Source: Ectocarpus siliculosus (lineage: Eukaryota > Sar > Phaeophyceae > Ectocarpales > Ectocarpaceae). From it: DNA of 64,000 bases. A program made the translations under genes and the position numbers. Positions 35,301-44,642 of this stretch are shown here, piece after piece. The notes beneath the pieces are model-generated. The model was not told the DNA's origin, did not search any database, and saw nothing but the letters and a program-made list of their open reading frames with translations. The stretch lies in the NCBI GenBank assembly GCA_000310025.1, contig FN648505.1, positions 47,436-111,435 of the forward strand, in the 5' to 3' direction. The first letter of the stretch is position 1. Every line of letters starts with the position of its first letter.

Positions 35301-36780
35301 GCTTTAGTCTCATCGTTCGATATCCGTGGGTGGAACTTTCATTCGCATCCCCAACCCCTGGCCCGACCCGGTCTCAAATAAATGCTGATCTCGGGCTACA
35401 GTTTAAATAGTATCTCGTGGCGCCTCAAGTATGGTTCGGTAGGAAATCACAAACCATGACCCCTCCCCGAGTTTGAGCAGCTTGCACCTCCTGTGGCCGG
35501 CACGACTCGGCCTTGACTGTTCCTTGTCTGTTTCGCCGTTGGAACGGCCGGTTGAACAGCGAAAGAGGGTCCTGCTTGCTGCGCGCCACCATATTTTTTC
35601 AGTTCCTTTTGTGGTTTTCTTCCTGGGTGACGGTTTTACACCTGCGGTTGCCGCTGGTATTCCCGAAATATATATGCTGCAAAAGTCGTAAGGGTATCGT
35701 CTCTGTCGCTTGGGCTGCACTCTGTGCTCGCATAGGAGATGCGAATTACTCAATTATTTCTCTACTGTGTCGATATTGATGAAGAAACCAACGGCAGCAC
35801 GGTTGAAGGTACAGCCAACAACAGACGGTCCGCCTTAGATATATTTTACTCTCTTGCTGCATAGTCTATGCATGGCATGGGTGGTAAAGCATCGTAAGCG
35901 TGTCGCACCTACCTTGAGTCTGCTGCGTAGTCGTAATTTGAGCGATGAGGCAGATGGCAGCACAATCTTATTTACGTAGTGAGGTATGATTACCAACTAT
36001 CTGCTCGTTCGTGCAGCGGTGCGCATCTATCGCGACGGCAAGCGTATTGAGATAATATTATAGTTCGCCGTGGTGCTTCTATATACAGCAGTAGTCACGT
36101 TCTTTTTTGTTTCGCCACGCTTCAAACCACAAAGGAAAAAAAGTCTCCACAGTTCGGAAACGGCGATTTAGTTTTGTTAGTTATATTTTTTGTTGGTGTT
36201 GTTGCTGAGCGCACATCGGATGTCGCCGTTCGTAACACGTCTTTGACAGCCTTCGGTGGGCCACAGGGACGAGAGTGAGTGTACTCTCGAGAGTTAATTC
36301 CTTGTCGACGTGCGATTCTTTTGGTCTACAGTACCTGTTTCCCTCTCGGCTGTCGCCGATCGGATCCCAACAACATCGAACGTCAACCGCAATCGTTTTG
36401 TTTCTTGCTGAGTGAGGCTACCCGTGTACCCGGCTGCTGCATGTGAGGCGATGGGCCCTGCCTCTTTACGTCAAAAAATGGGCATCGCCCCCACTGTTTG
36501 CTGCATTCCGTGCTGTGTGACAGCTTCCAGCGGTTCAGAGCGGCGACGGTGGCTTCTCTATGCTCTCTTTCCCGACCTCCCGGAAACCTGTCGCGTCCTG
36601 TTCGCTTGTCTCTGTTCTCCCTTCTTTCAATTTTTGAGCGATATTTTTAATGCTTTGCTTTTCGGGGTCCGCCGGTCACCCACCCACCTATTATTTCAGT
36701 TCTAATGTTTGTTACGAGGGGGTGTTCGCTTGCCATGTCTTTAAAACTGGGCCCACCTTTCGCAATCGTGAAGCTTTTCT
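35300..36780. repeat. Dispersed repeat R, uninterrupted copy
   Basis: This 1.5-kb stretch is homologous, at moderate divergence, to three pieces further right: 36782-36898, 51660-52267 and 61143-61800. Shared landmarks include ccttgtctgtttcgcc, gttgaacagcgaaagaggg, ttgagtctgctgcgta, tgctcgttcgtgcagcgg and tgtcgcggctgg-like sequence. It holds no supported gene. It may be a remnant of a terminal repeat or a non-autonomous element; the nature is unknown. It is useful because it shows both retroelement insertion sites empty. Confidence 0.75.
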
Positions 36781-36781
36781 G

Positions 36782-36898
36782 AAGTCTCATCGTTCGAGAT
36801 CCGTTCGGTGGAGAACCGAAAATAAATCATGACCCGTCCCCGATCTTGAGCAGCAGTTTACGCCTCCTGTGGCCGGCAAGAGTCGACCTTCACTGTAC
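36782..36898. repeat. Repeat R copy 2, left piece
   Basis: Homologous to 35305-35518 (gtctcatcgttcg, then cctcctgtggccggca and cttcactgta). It ends at the LTR of the young gypsy element. The last four bases, gtac, are the target-site duplication. Confidence 0.75.
36895..36898. repeat. Target-site duplication of the young gypsy, left
   Basis: The bases gtac directly precede the left LTR and recur directly after the right LTR at 51660-51663. The uninterrupted R copy has a single corresponding site near 35516-35522. Confidence 0.85.
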
Positions 36899-37207
36899 TG
36901 TAATGGTTTTTGACCCCTTCCTTCAGAATCAATCACCTTTGAGCTGTGTGGAACTCTCTTGTCCGACCACAGTAGCAGGTTGTTGTTGCTTTCCGTTGTT
37001 CTCTTTCTCTTGATTAACGCTTTCCAAGCCAACTCACAATATCCCACGCACACACGATCATAGATCGCCTGTACGCACACACTGAACAGAAGGGCACATG
37101 TCTCGGCATAAAGCCCTGATCTAGCATGACGTCACGTCTTAGCATCCGACGGCGCCAAATAACCATGATCAACCACGATCACATGTCTACCTCCAAATAC
37201 CATAACA
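36899..37207 (-). repeat. 3' LTR of the young gypsy
   Basis: 309 bp, by eye identical to 51351-51659. In element orientation it starts TGTTATGG and ends CCATTACA. It contains the palindrome tgacgtca near 37127-37134, the core of a cAMP-response-type (bZIP) site, which in the 5' copy could drive transcription. Confidence 0.95.
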
Positions 37208-38095
37208 ATAGCCCACCCTGAGTGGACGTAGATGCAGATACAGAAGCAAACCTCGGAGGGACTCTAGTCAATCAAGAGGATTGCGGGATGGATCGAAGAT
37301 ACGACAACTCAAAACCCTCACCCGCACCTCTCCGTTAACCAAACCAAAGAAGCGGAACCAAGAAAGAAGAAAACACAGAAGCCGGGGCGGCAAAGTCGGT
37401 GGATAAAATCGGTAAAAGGCACATGGGCGCGAAAAATAACCAAAACATCCGAACCGAAAAGACCATAACACGAAGTAACGAAATCGTGAAGAGAAAATCA
37501 CAAACGATCTCGTACGGATGAACCGATCGAATACGCAATCAAGTAAGCCAGAACCTTACGGGAAGGGGGGCTACGATGCGATCGAGTGCTGAAATGTAAA
37601 CATAAAGAATAAGAAACGAAAACCGAGCCTGCAAAGGATCAAACGACATGGAAAACCGTTAGGGGTCGACCAAAATCGAGAAAAGCAGGAAAAGAGGGGG
37701 TTTCCGGGGAACGTAAACAACGGCCAAAGAAAAGGACAGGAACCAACGCCAAAAACAACGTTCGCATGTCACGATACAACGTGCTTGCGATCGGGGTGGG
37801 GCGAGGAAAACAATCCTACGTGTACGTCAAGGCCAATTGTATGAAGAAAAATGCTAAAGAAAGTACCAAGATGGAACACGTTGGCCGTGGCATGCAATAG
37901 AAGCACTGACGGAACGTTGGACCACAAAATATGCAAAGCAAACCATAGGGTGGGGAGTTAAATGATGCACCAAATTTGGGTGTCACCGCAACTAATGACG
38001 AACCTAGGTCGCATTGAAAAATAGGTAAAGGGGAGCGAAAACTTTCGACAACCGACCGAGAAGTGACAAACGGGGCGCGAAAGTACGCAACACAA
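37208..38095 (-). other. 3' non-coding region of the young gypsy
   Basis: Directly beside the 3' LTR is a modest purine-rich stretch (agggtggg on the minus strand, near 37211-37220) in the place of a polypurine tract. The remainder is A/G-rich on the plus strand with no supported gene. Confidence 0.6.
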
Positions 38096-38565
38096 AAGCA
38101 AGAGCCAGTCTCAAAGAGATTGAGAGGGCGAGCGGAAAGCATAAAGGAGCAATAGCCAGTCTCGAAATATTCGAGAGGGCGAGCTAGAAACATGCAGAAG
38201 CAATAGCCAGTCTCGAAATATTCGAGAGGGCGAGCTAGAAACATGCAGAAGCAATAGCCAGTCTCAAAAATCGATCGAGAGGGCGAGCTAGAAACATACA
38301 GAAGCAATAGCCAGTCTCGAAAATAGATCGAGAGGGCGAGCTAGAAACATACAGAAGCAATAGCCAGTCTCGAAAATAGATCGAGAGGGCGAGCTAGAAA
38401 CATACAGAAGCAATAGCCAGTCTCGAAAATAGATCGAGAGGGCGAGCTAGAAACATACAGAAGCAATAGCCAGTCTCGAAAATAGATCGAGAGGGCGAGC
38501 TAGAAACATACAGAAGCAATAGCCAGTCTCGAAAATAGATCGAGAGGGCGAGCTGGAAACATACA
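38096..38565. repeat. Minisatellite of about 51-54 bp, about nine copies
   Basis: Units share aagcaatagccagtctcg followed by a variable aaat or atag core and gagagggcgagctagaaaca. The right-hand units are nearly identical (53 bp) while the leftmost two or three are diverged, so the array grew from the right. It lies between the end of Pol and the 3' LTR. Confidence 0.9.
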
Positions 38566-38658
38566 GACAAACATACATAAACACAAACATGTAACACACA
38601 AACATATACACATACATATACATACACATAAAACAAGGAAAACAATGCCACAGTGCTA

Positions 38659-39852
38659 TCAGGCATCTATAGCCGTACCACGCGACTCGTCTACATTGCG
38701 TAAGATACCTCGCATGAAGGGACTACTTCGGTGCAGCTGAAGGCACCAAGAACCACAAACAGCTCCCAAAGCTGTCGTGTAGCGCGAAGGGGAGAGGGTG
38801 ATCTTGACAGGTCCAGGGTCATCCAGGAAGCGAACGACGAAGACGTTTGTAGTCGGAGTATGTCCGGAGATTTTCCCTAGCCACCATAGAGCGTCTTGAG
38901 CCTTGTACCAGAAGTGTGCGCCTACAGGCAGCACGGTGTTGCGAAAACGGCGGGCCCAAACATCGCGGGGAACATATTCGTACCCGGGCGACGAGGACCG
39001 CTCGCCTTTGATGCGAGACAGTTCACGTTCCGCTGCGCCAATGCGCATGCGACGATACAGACGGTTAGTCTGCCGGTGTTGGTCGGGTGTACCAGCCCAA
39101 TACAGAAGAATCTGTTTTCGGGAGTGTTGGAGGTCCATTTCTCGTTCCCACGAGGGCCGCAGAAGACCTTTCCAGTGGGTCTCGTACATGACTGCGATAA
39201 CGCCGCCACGTCCTCGAACCGACTGGTGTCCCGTGATTTTCTCAACCTCGAGCCTGCGGACAGGCGCCGAAACATCGTCCGCGGTAACATGGTACGGCGG
39301 AGACTTCGTCGTGTAGTTGTTGAGAACATACTGCGTGAGGCCTGCAGGCAAGAACCGAGGCATGTCGTCACTATCGTGTGGGTTCGCACACGGTTTGCAA
39401 CGAGCGACAGAAACTCGGCGCTTGGCATCCACTCCGGGCATATCGGAGGGAAGATCCAAATACAGGAGCTTGTCAGCCACCGGGCTGCCATCGGGAGCCT
39501 TGTTGCAAGGACCGACTGCTAGGATTTTAAAAGGACCTGTCCAATTCAAGGACAGCTTCTTCTTGAGTACCTGGGAGTCAGCGTCTGCGCGGGCCTTGGA
39601 AGTGAGTTTGGCACCTTGGCGGATGGTAGCCAAATAGTTGTAGACCCACACCCAACCACCGGTAGCGTAAACGGGTAGTTTATGTAAGGCATCAGACAGT
39701 TTCGAGTTCCGTTTTTCCATACGGGAAACTGTGAGTGCGTGTTGTTCACGCACTAGCTCGTAGGAGCGCCGTTGCCGATCGGCGGCAAGGTTGCAATACT
39801 CGAGCTGATCGCGGGCAAGCGACTGGTGACCACGTAGCGTAAATGTTGTCAA
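38659..39852 (-). CDS. pol: Gypsy integrase C-terminus: chromodomain and Tudor-like tail
   Basis: The real coding enters this frame at about 39845, where an extra base separates it from the integrase core. The first 100 residues are the integrase GPF region (LSLNWTGPFKILAVGP). A chromodomain follows at about 39250-39095: VEKITGHQSVRGRGGV...YETHWKGLLRPSWE...LQHSRKQILLYW. Chromodomains on gypsy integrases direct insertion to marked chromatin. The last 80 residues, VGAHFWYKAQDALWWLGKI...VVRFLDDPGP, have a Tudor-like pattern. Carrying both readers in one tail is unusual. Stop at 38659. Confidence 0.8.
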   Translation of the reverse strand: MTTFTLRGHQSLARDQLEYCNLAADRQRRSYELVREQHALTVSRMEKRNSKLSDALHKLPVYATGGWVWVYNYLATIRQGAKLTSKARADADSQVLKKKLSLNWTGPFKILAVGPCNKAPDGSPVADKLLYLDLPSDMPGVDAKRRVSVARCKPCANPHDSDDMPRFLPAGLTQYVLNNYTTKSPPYHVTADDVSAPVRRLEVEKITGHQSVRGRGGVIAVMYETHWKGLLRPSWEREMDLQHSRKQILLYWAGTPDQHRQTNRLYRRMRIGAAERELSRIKGERSSSPGYEYVPRDVWARRFRNTVLPVGAHFWYKAQDALWWLGKISGHTPTTNVFVVRFLDDPGPVKITLSPSRYTTALGAVCGSWCLQLHRSSPFMRGILRNVDESRGTAIDA

Positions 39853-41080
39853 AAACGGTCAGTGGAAACCTGGGAAGGCGCGCCATATGCACCTCATTGG
39901 GCGCCAATCCTGTTGCAGCGCTAACGGAGTTGTTGTACGCGAATTCAACATGAGGGAGATGAATGTCCCAATCATCTTGTCGTTCGTTCACAACCATCGC
40001 CAGCATCTGGGCCATGGTGTGGTTCACGCGCTCAACTCCTCCGTTGCCGCTAGGGTGGTACGCGCTCGTCGTAATTTTTCGGACGCGTAGCAATTTTAGG
40101 ATGGCAACCGACAGTTTGGAGCAAAACTGCAATCCATTGTCAGAAAGAATGCTGAGGGGGCATCCCCAAACAGGCATGTATTTATTGACAAGGACGTCAG
40201 CTGTACCTTCAGCTGTGAACTCGGCGTCAGTCACTGCGTACATATTGGCTCTCCGACTGAAACGGTCAGTGAATAGCAAAATATACGAGAAACCTCGCGG
40301 AGTTGTGGGAAGCGGACCAAAATAGTCGACGCTAATCGCGACCCCTGGTGCCGAAGGCAGAGGGATCGTGAGAATCGGCCAGCGAATAGTCTGGCGCGCA
40401 GTTTTGCGGGCCTGACATTTCAAACATCGCCGAATCCACCAACGAGTACTGATACTCATCCCAATCCACCAGTAAAACCTCTCAAGCAAGCTGAGCGTGC
40501 GAGCGGTACCAAGGTGGCAGAGGGCGTTGGCATGACAAGCTTGCATGACCCAAGGTCGCATTAACATGGGCACGTAAATACGAGTGGGTTCGTCATTCAA
40601 CAGACGTGCAGCTCGTCCTCCGGGACGGTCAGAAGAGACCGGGGGCTTGGTATTCTTTCGTACCAAGAGGCAAAGGCCATCGTCAGTGACGAGGCGTCCT
40701 TTATCTGCAAGCTCTCGAATATCCTCCAACGAGGGTCTATGCCTGGAGTGATATGACACTCTGGCAAAGAAATCGACAGGTAGACTCTGAGGGCGTTTGA
40801 GGAGAATGTAGCGGATGGTGGCTTCACACACCGGCTCTTTCTGCTGTTCCCGCGCCCAATCTGCACGCGTGTAGCGTTCGACGGACTCACGGAATTCTAA
40901 CTCTGCAGGATTGAGGACCATGGAATCCACTGCGGGCGTTGCCTTACCAGCTGCAGCAGCCGGTTGTGACAAACCCAACAGAGGACCCGTAGGGGCGTCG
41001 GTAACCGTCTCCGGCGGCGCTATAGGCACCGTTGGGACAGGTTCGACAGCAGGCTCAGGCGTGGTGGCAGCTGGTGTCAC
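39746..41080 (-). CDS. pol: Gypsy integrase, zinc-binding and catalytic core
   Basis: A Pro/Thr-rich linker leads to a His-His-Cys-Cys zinc-binding domain (HANALCHLGTARTL...CLKCQARK, about 40530-40415). The catalytic core has all three acidic residues: Asp in SVDYFGPLP, Asp in LSDNGLQF and Glu in GGVERVNHTM. These residues carry out DNA strand transfer. The frame goes out of register at about 39845, within DNIYATW, and the last 30 residues to 39746 are not integrase. The open frame begins before 41080: a break at a CCCCC run near 41129 separates it from the linker frame upstream. Confidence 0.85.
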   Translation of the reverse strand: MTPAATTPEPAVEPVPTVPIAPPETVTDAPTGPLLGLSQPAAAAGKATPAVDSMVLNPAELEFRESVERYTRADWAREQQKEPVCEATIRYILLKRPQSLPVDFFARVSYHSRHRPSLEDIRELADKGRLVTDDGLCLLVRKNTKPPVSSDRPGGRAARLLNDEPTRIYVPMLMRPWVMQACHANALCHLGTARTLSLLERFYWWIGMSISTRWWIRRCLKCQARKTARQTIRWPILTIPLPSAPGVAISVDYFGPLPTTPRGFSYILLFTDRFSRRANMYAVTDAEFTAEGTADVLVNKYMPVWGCPLSILSDNGLQFCSKLSVAILKLLRVRKITTSAYHPSGNGGVERVNHTMAQMLAMVVNERQDDWDIHLPHVEFAYNNSVSAATGLAPNEVHMARLPRFPLTVFDNIYATWSPVACPRSARVLQPCRRSATALLRASA

Positions 41081-41691
41081 TCGTGTTTGACGACGAGAAG
41101 CGCCTGCACGCGGAACGTGTGGGGGATCGACAAATCAGGACCGAAACCGTAGTTTACATCGGGTTGAGGCTGACCCGCAGCAGCCGCGGTTCGGCGACGC
41201 GTACGAGTAGAGATCAGTTCCGACGGATCAATACGATGCGGTTGCAACCGAGAGGTCGAAGGCGGCGGCAATGAGTCGGCGGCATCCAAACGATCAGAGT
41301 GGGAGCCGGCGTCGACAGTTGCGGTCGCATGAGACACGACAGGGGGCAACCGAGAGTTATCGTCGGCGGTCTGTGTGTCGTGGACAGGGAGCGCAAATGC
41401 AGCTGTATCCGTGTGGGGTCGCGCAGACGGTCCGTAAACCGTGGCGGTGTCCCTATACAATGGTCTCATCGGAGACACAACAGGAGAAGCTGAAGACCGG
41501 AGTGCCGGCACAGCGCCCTGTATTTTCTGGGTTGCAGCGGAAGTAACCTCAGGCACAGCAAATACGGAGTGGTCGGTGCAAGACAATGCACGATCGTCCG
41601 CAAGGTGTCGCAAAGGTCCTCGCGCATTGACGTACGGAAAAACACGAGCGACGAATTCTCCTGCAGGAGCATCAAGGTCGTCAATCCTCAT
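41077..41691 (-). CDS. pol: Linker between RNase H and integrase of the young gypsy
   Basis: About 205 residues, Ala/Pro/Ser/Thr-rich, with no recognised domain. Its frame actually enters from about 41785, because sequence upstream of the ATG at 41691 also reads sensibly (LPLTSDDFADFRKHGP). The switch from the RNase H frame occurs at a CCCCC run near 41783, and a second switch to the integrase frame at a CCCCC run near 41129. The ATGA overlap with the stop at 41690-41688 is therefore probably accidental. Confidence 0.6.
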   Translation of the reverse strand: MRIDDLDAPAGEFVARVFPYVNARGPLRHLADDRALSCTDHSVFAVPEVTSAATQKIQGAVPALRSSASPVVSPMRPLYRDTATVYGPSARPHTDTAAFALPVHDTQTADDNSRLPPVVSHATATVDAGSHSDRLDAADSLPPPSTSRLQPHRIDPSELISTRTRRRTAAAAGQPQPDVNYGFGPDLSIPHTFRVQALLVVKHE

Positions 41692-44642
41692 TCGAGGCCC
41701 GTGTTTGCGAAAATCCGCAAAATCATCGGAAGTAAGGGGTAGCCCACCAAAGCGGTGTTCTCGCTCGGGGGCGCCAGCCCACCCAAACCAGCGCCAGGCG
41801 TGATTTGCCCGGGTGATGCGTGACCTGTCGCTCGGATCAGATACACACCAACGTCTTCTGGGGACGTCAAACGACTGTTACCGTTGATGTCGGCGGCAGT
41901 AGGCTCAATCGGCAGACGAGACAGCATGTCAGCGTTTCCGTTGGAGGCACCTCGTCGGTACTCCAACGTGTAGCTGTATGCTTCAAGGAACTCAATCCAG
42001 CGTTGGACGCGTGGGTTGTGCTCGCTGATTTTTGACAAACTTTCCAGCGCCTTATTGTCGGAATAGATGCGGAAGTGTGTGCTACGAAGGTATTCGCGGA
42101 GACGCTTGATCGCCCATACAACGGCTCCTGCTTCGAGATCGAGAGCGGTCCAGTTGCGTTCAGCGTCGAGCGTGGCTCTGCTGATGAAAACGATCGGCCG
42201 TACCGAGCCGTCTTTCTGCTCTTGCTCCAGCGCGGCGCCGAGACCGTCGGAGCTGGCGTCACAGCAAAGACGTAAAGGGCGTGTACCGTCCGCAATAGCG
42301 TCCCAATCAGGAAACACTAAAATGGGCGGTTTCGCGAGCTCAGCCAGTAGGCTGCGAACAGTTGTTTCCATGTCGCTCGTGAAAGCGAAGGGAACACCTT
42401 TTTTGAGCAAGTGCGTAATGGACTTCACACGCTTGGCCATGTCTCTGAGGAAACGTCGGTAGTAGCTCAGACCACCCATGAGTGACCTGAGTTGCTTGAC
42501 GGTCGTAGGCATGGGCATACCTGCCAGGGCGGCTACTTTACGGGCGTTGGGGAGGACACCTTTCGAAGATATGGTGTGCCCCAAGAAGTCAGCCTTGGTG
42601 GTACCGATGGTGGCTTTCGAGGGAGAAAGTTTGAGGTCGTACTTTCTCAACCGTTCGAAGAGCGTGCGCATATTACGGACATGCTGCAGTGGGCCTTCGT
42701 CAAAAACAACGACGTCATCGAGGTATGCCTCGACTCCATCGAGTCCTTTGATTACTTCGTTAATCACTTTTACAAAGTGGCCTGCGGATTGGCTAGAACC
42801 CATCGGCATGCGGAGCCATTCGAACAAACGAGTGGGGGTCGCAAAAGCCGTAAGGGGGATAGTGTCCTTGTGGACAGTGATCTGGTGGAAAGAACCCGTG
42901 AAATCGAATAACGAGAAAATCGAACCTCTGTTGAGTTTCGTTAGAATCTCGTCGACTCGGGGGATGGGAAGTTGACCAAAGCTGCTGATATGGTTCAACT
43001 TTCGGTAGTTAACCGTGATGCGTATTCCACCAGACTTCTTTGGTATAACCACGATGGGGCTGGAATAAGGAGAGGTCGAGTGCTGAATTAGGCCAGCAGC
43101 TAGATACTGGTCCAAAATGGCATCGACTTGCTTTGCAACCAAAGGATTCATACGGTACGGTTTGGACGTCACAGGGGGACAATCCGGAGGTACTTTGATC
43201 TCAAACGGCATCAGGGAACAGGACCCTAAATCCGTCGAGGATGTGGAAAACACGTCTTGGAAATCATGTAAAAGATCACCAAGTTCTGTGATGACCTCTG
43301 GTGACCAACCAGGACCGTGTAAATCAAACTTAACCAACTTCAGGTGAGGCGGCAAGCGATTCCACAATGACTCAAAGCTAACTCTCTGATCAGCGCTCAA
43401 CCGCTCCATCACATGCTGTGGTGGCGGCGAGGGCGAAGTGTGAGCGGGGGCAGGGGCCGCAGGGGGTGATTTCCCTGGGTCCGGCACAGGAAGATCGGTG
43501 GATCGTAGGTTGTGCACGAAGGGATCGTGGCAACGCACCTGCGGATCGGCGGTCCTGTCCGCGTTATCCTCGGTAGAACCCAAAATAGGTCCAGGCACCG
43601 AACATGAAGTGTCAGCTTCGTCACTAAACTGTTGTTCTAAATGCTCTACCGGGACGCGCATCAGCGGGGCGGCAGCAGTACCGAGCAAGTCTCCTGGCTC
43701 AAGTTCTGCAGCGCCCGCGAGCGGCACAAACTGACGCCCGTCGGAGACAAAGATCTCTTCGTTCGACGAAACATCAGGCAACATGTCGACAAGGTATTGA
43801 CCGGTCAGAGCCGGTGTACCGTTGGAACGCACCAAGTTGACTTCAATCATTTGGTGGTCGTCTGACAATGAAGTACCCGTTGGCCCTGCATAACGGAGCT
43901 GGAATTGGTCCGCCGGGGCTGTGAAATCGGGCACATACGCGACCGCAGCAGAATCATCCTGGTGGGCAAGCGTATATTCACCAAAAACGCGATTGTCCAG
44001 TGGCCTCGGAGGCAACATACGGTACGTGCGAGTGTTAAATCGCATGAAACTATCGCGTCCCAATAGGATGGGAAACTGCATGGTGTTTGCAGGGACGATG
44101 TGCGCCCAAACGGCAAGAGAAGCCGAAGGCGTATCACCGTGGAAAAATTGCACACTCAGACGGACTGTATCAGACGTCTGAAGAGACTCGGATTTACCAA
44201 AACCTCCCCAAGAACGTGAGTTACCGTGCGATATGCAAGCCTCTGAGATGGCTCCCATGGCTTTGAGGGTACCGACAGCGTTGCTGTTGATGAACGTGGC
44301 CGGTGATCCTGAATCGAGCAGAGCGGCGCAACCATATTGTGATTTGGCTGGCCCAGCGTGGATTTTGACTCGAGTCGTAAATGAAGCGTCGTCAACTGTA
44401 ACAACACCACCTACGAGGCAAGGACCATGCTCAGCGAGCAACGGTACACGATCTTCCTCATGATACTCAGCGGACGTAACCGCGAGAACTTCAGCGCTGT
44501 GATCCCTTGGAACATGCGCTGATTTTATGCGGTAACCTGACGACGGGGCGGCCTCCTCGGCGGCAGCCGTCGAAATACGCTCTTGCGTTGCAGGGTTAAC
44601 CTCATGTATTGTATTCCGGAGCTGAGCGTCGGACGAAACTGT
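41688..44642 (-). CDS. pol: Gypsy protease, reverse transcriptase and RNase H
   Basis: The aspartic protease motif LLDSGSPATF is near 44310, with the ILLGRDSFMRFN block near 44060. A 200-residue spacer leads to an RT with all main blocks: LIQHSTSPYSSPIVVIPKK, LFDFTGSFHQI (catalytic Asp), and YLDDVVVF at about 42728-42702 (catalytic Asp pair), then FLGHTISSKG. RNase H follows with LCCDASSDGLGA, an NWTALDLEAGAV block holding the Glu, YSDNKALESL, and NADMLSRL. All active-site residues are present. The frame is open upstream to 45068, but bases before about 44650 code the NADAR domain in another frame; a +1 shift between 44671 and 44605 would join them. The end beyond about 41785 is out of frame. 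Confidence 0.88.
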   Translation of the reverse strand, partial: TVSSDAQLRNTIHEVNPATQERISTAAAEEAAPSSGYRIKSAHVPRDHSAEVLAVTSAEYHEEDRVPLLAEHGPCLVGGVVTVDDASFTTRVKIHAGPAKSQYGCAALLDSGSPATFINSNAVGTLKAMGAISEACISHGNSRSWGGFGKSESLQTSDTVRLSVQFFHGDTPSASLAVWAHIVPANTMQFPILLGRDSFMRFNTRTYRMLPPRPLDNRVFGEYTLAHQDDSAAVAYVPDFTAPADQFQLRYAGPTGTSLSDDHQMIEVNLVRSNGTPALTGQYLVDMLPDVSSNEEIFVSDGRQFVPLAGAAELEPGDLLGTAAAPLMRVPVEHLEQQFSDEADTSCSVPGPILGSTEDNADRTADPQVRCHDPFVHNLRSTDLPVPDPGKSPPAAPAPAHTSPSPPPQHVMERLSADQRVSFESLWNRLPPHLKLVKFDLHGPGWSPEVITELGDLLHDFQDVFSTSSTDLGSCSLMPFEIKVPPDCPPVTSKPYRMNPLVAKQVDAILDQYLAAGLIQHSTSPYSSPIVVIPKKSGGIRITVNYRKLNHISSFGQLPIPRVDEILTKLNRGSIFSLFDFTGSFHQITVHKDTIPLTAFATPTRLFEWLRMPMGSSQSAGHFVKVINEVIKGLDGVEAYLDDVVVFDEGPLQHVRNMRTLFERLRKYDLKLSPSKATIGTTKADFLGHTISSKGVLPNARKVAALAGMPMPTTVKQLRSLMGGLSYYRRFLRDMAKRVKSITHLLKKGVPFAFTSDMETTVRSLLAELAKPPILVFPDWDAIADGTRPLRLCCDASSDGLGAALEQEQKDGSVRPIVFISRATLDAERNWTALDLEAGAVVWAIKRLREYLRSTHFRIYSDNKALESLSKISEHNPRVQRWIEFLEAYSYTLEYRRGASNGNADMLSRLPIEPTAADINGNSRLTSPEDVGVYLIRATGHASPGQITPGAGLGGLAPPSENTALVGYPLLPMILRIFANTGLE

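Noticed and set aside
37816-38629. Minus-strand open frames with FETGYCFCMFLARP repeats
   Set aside because: They are translations of the 53-bp minisatellite.
41688-41691. ATGA overlap between RNase H and linker frames as a restart site
   Set aside because: The linker frame reads sensibly well upstream of this ATG, so the join is better explained by a frame break at the CCCCC run near 41783.
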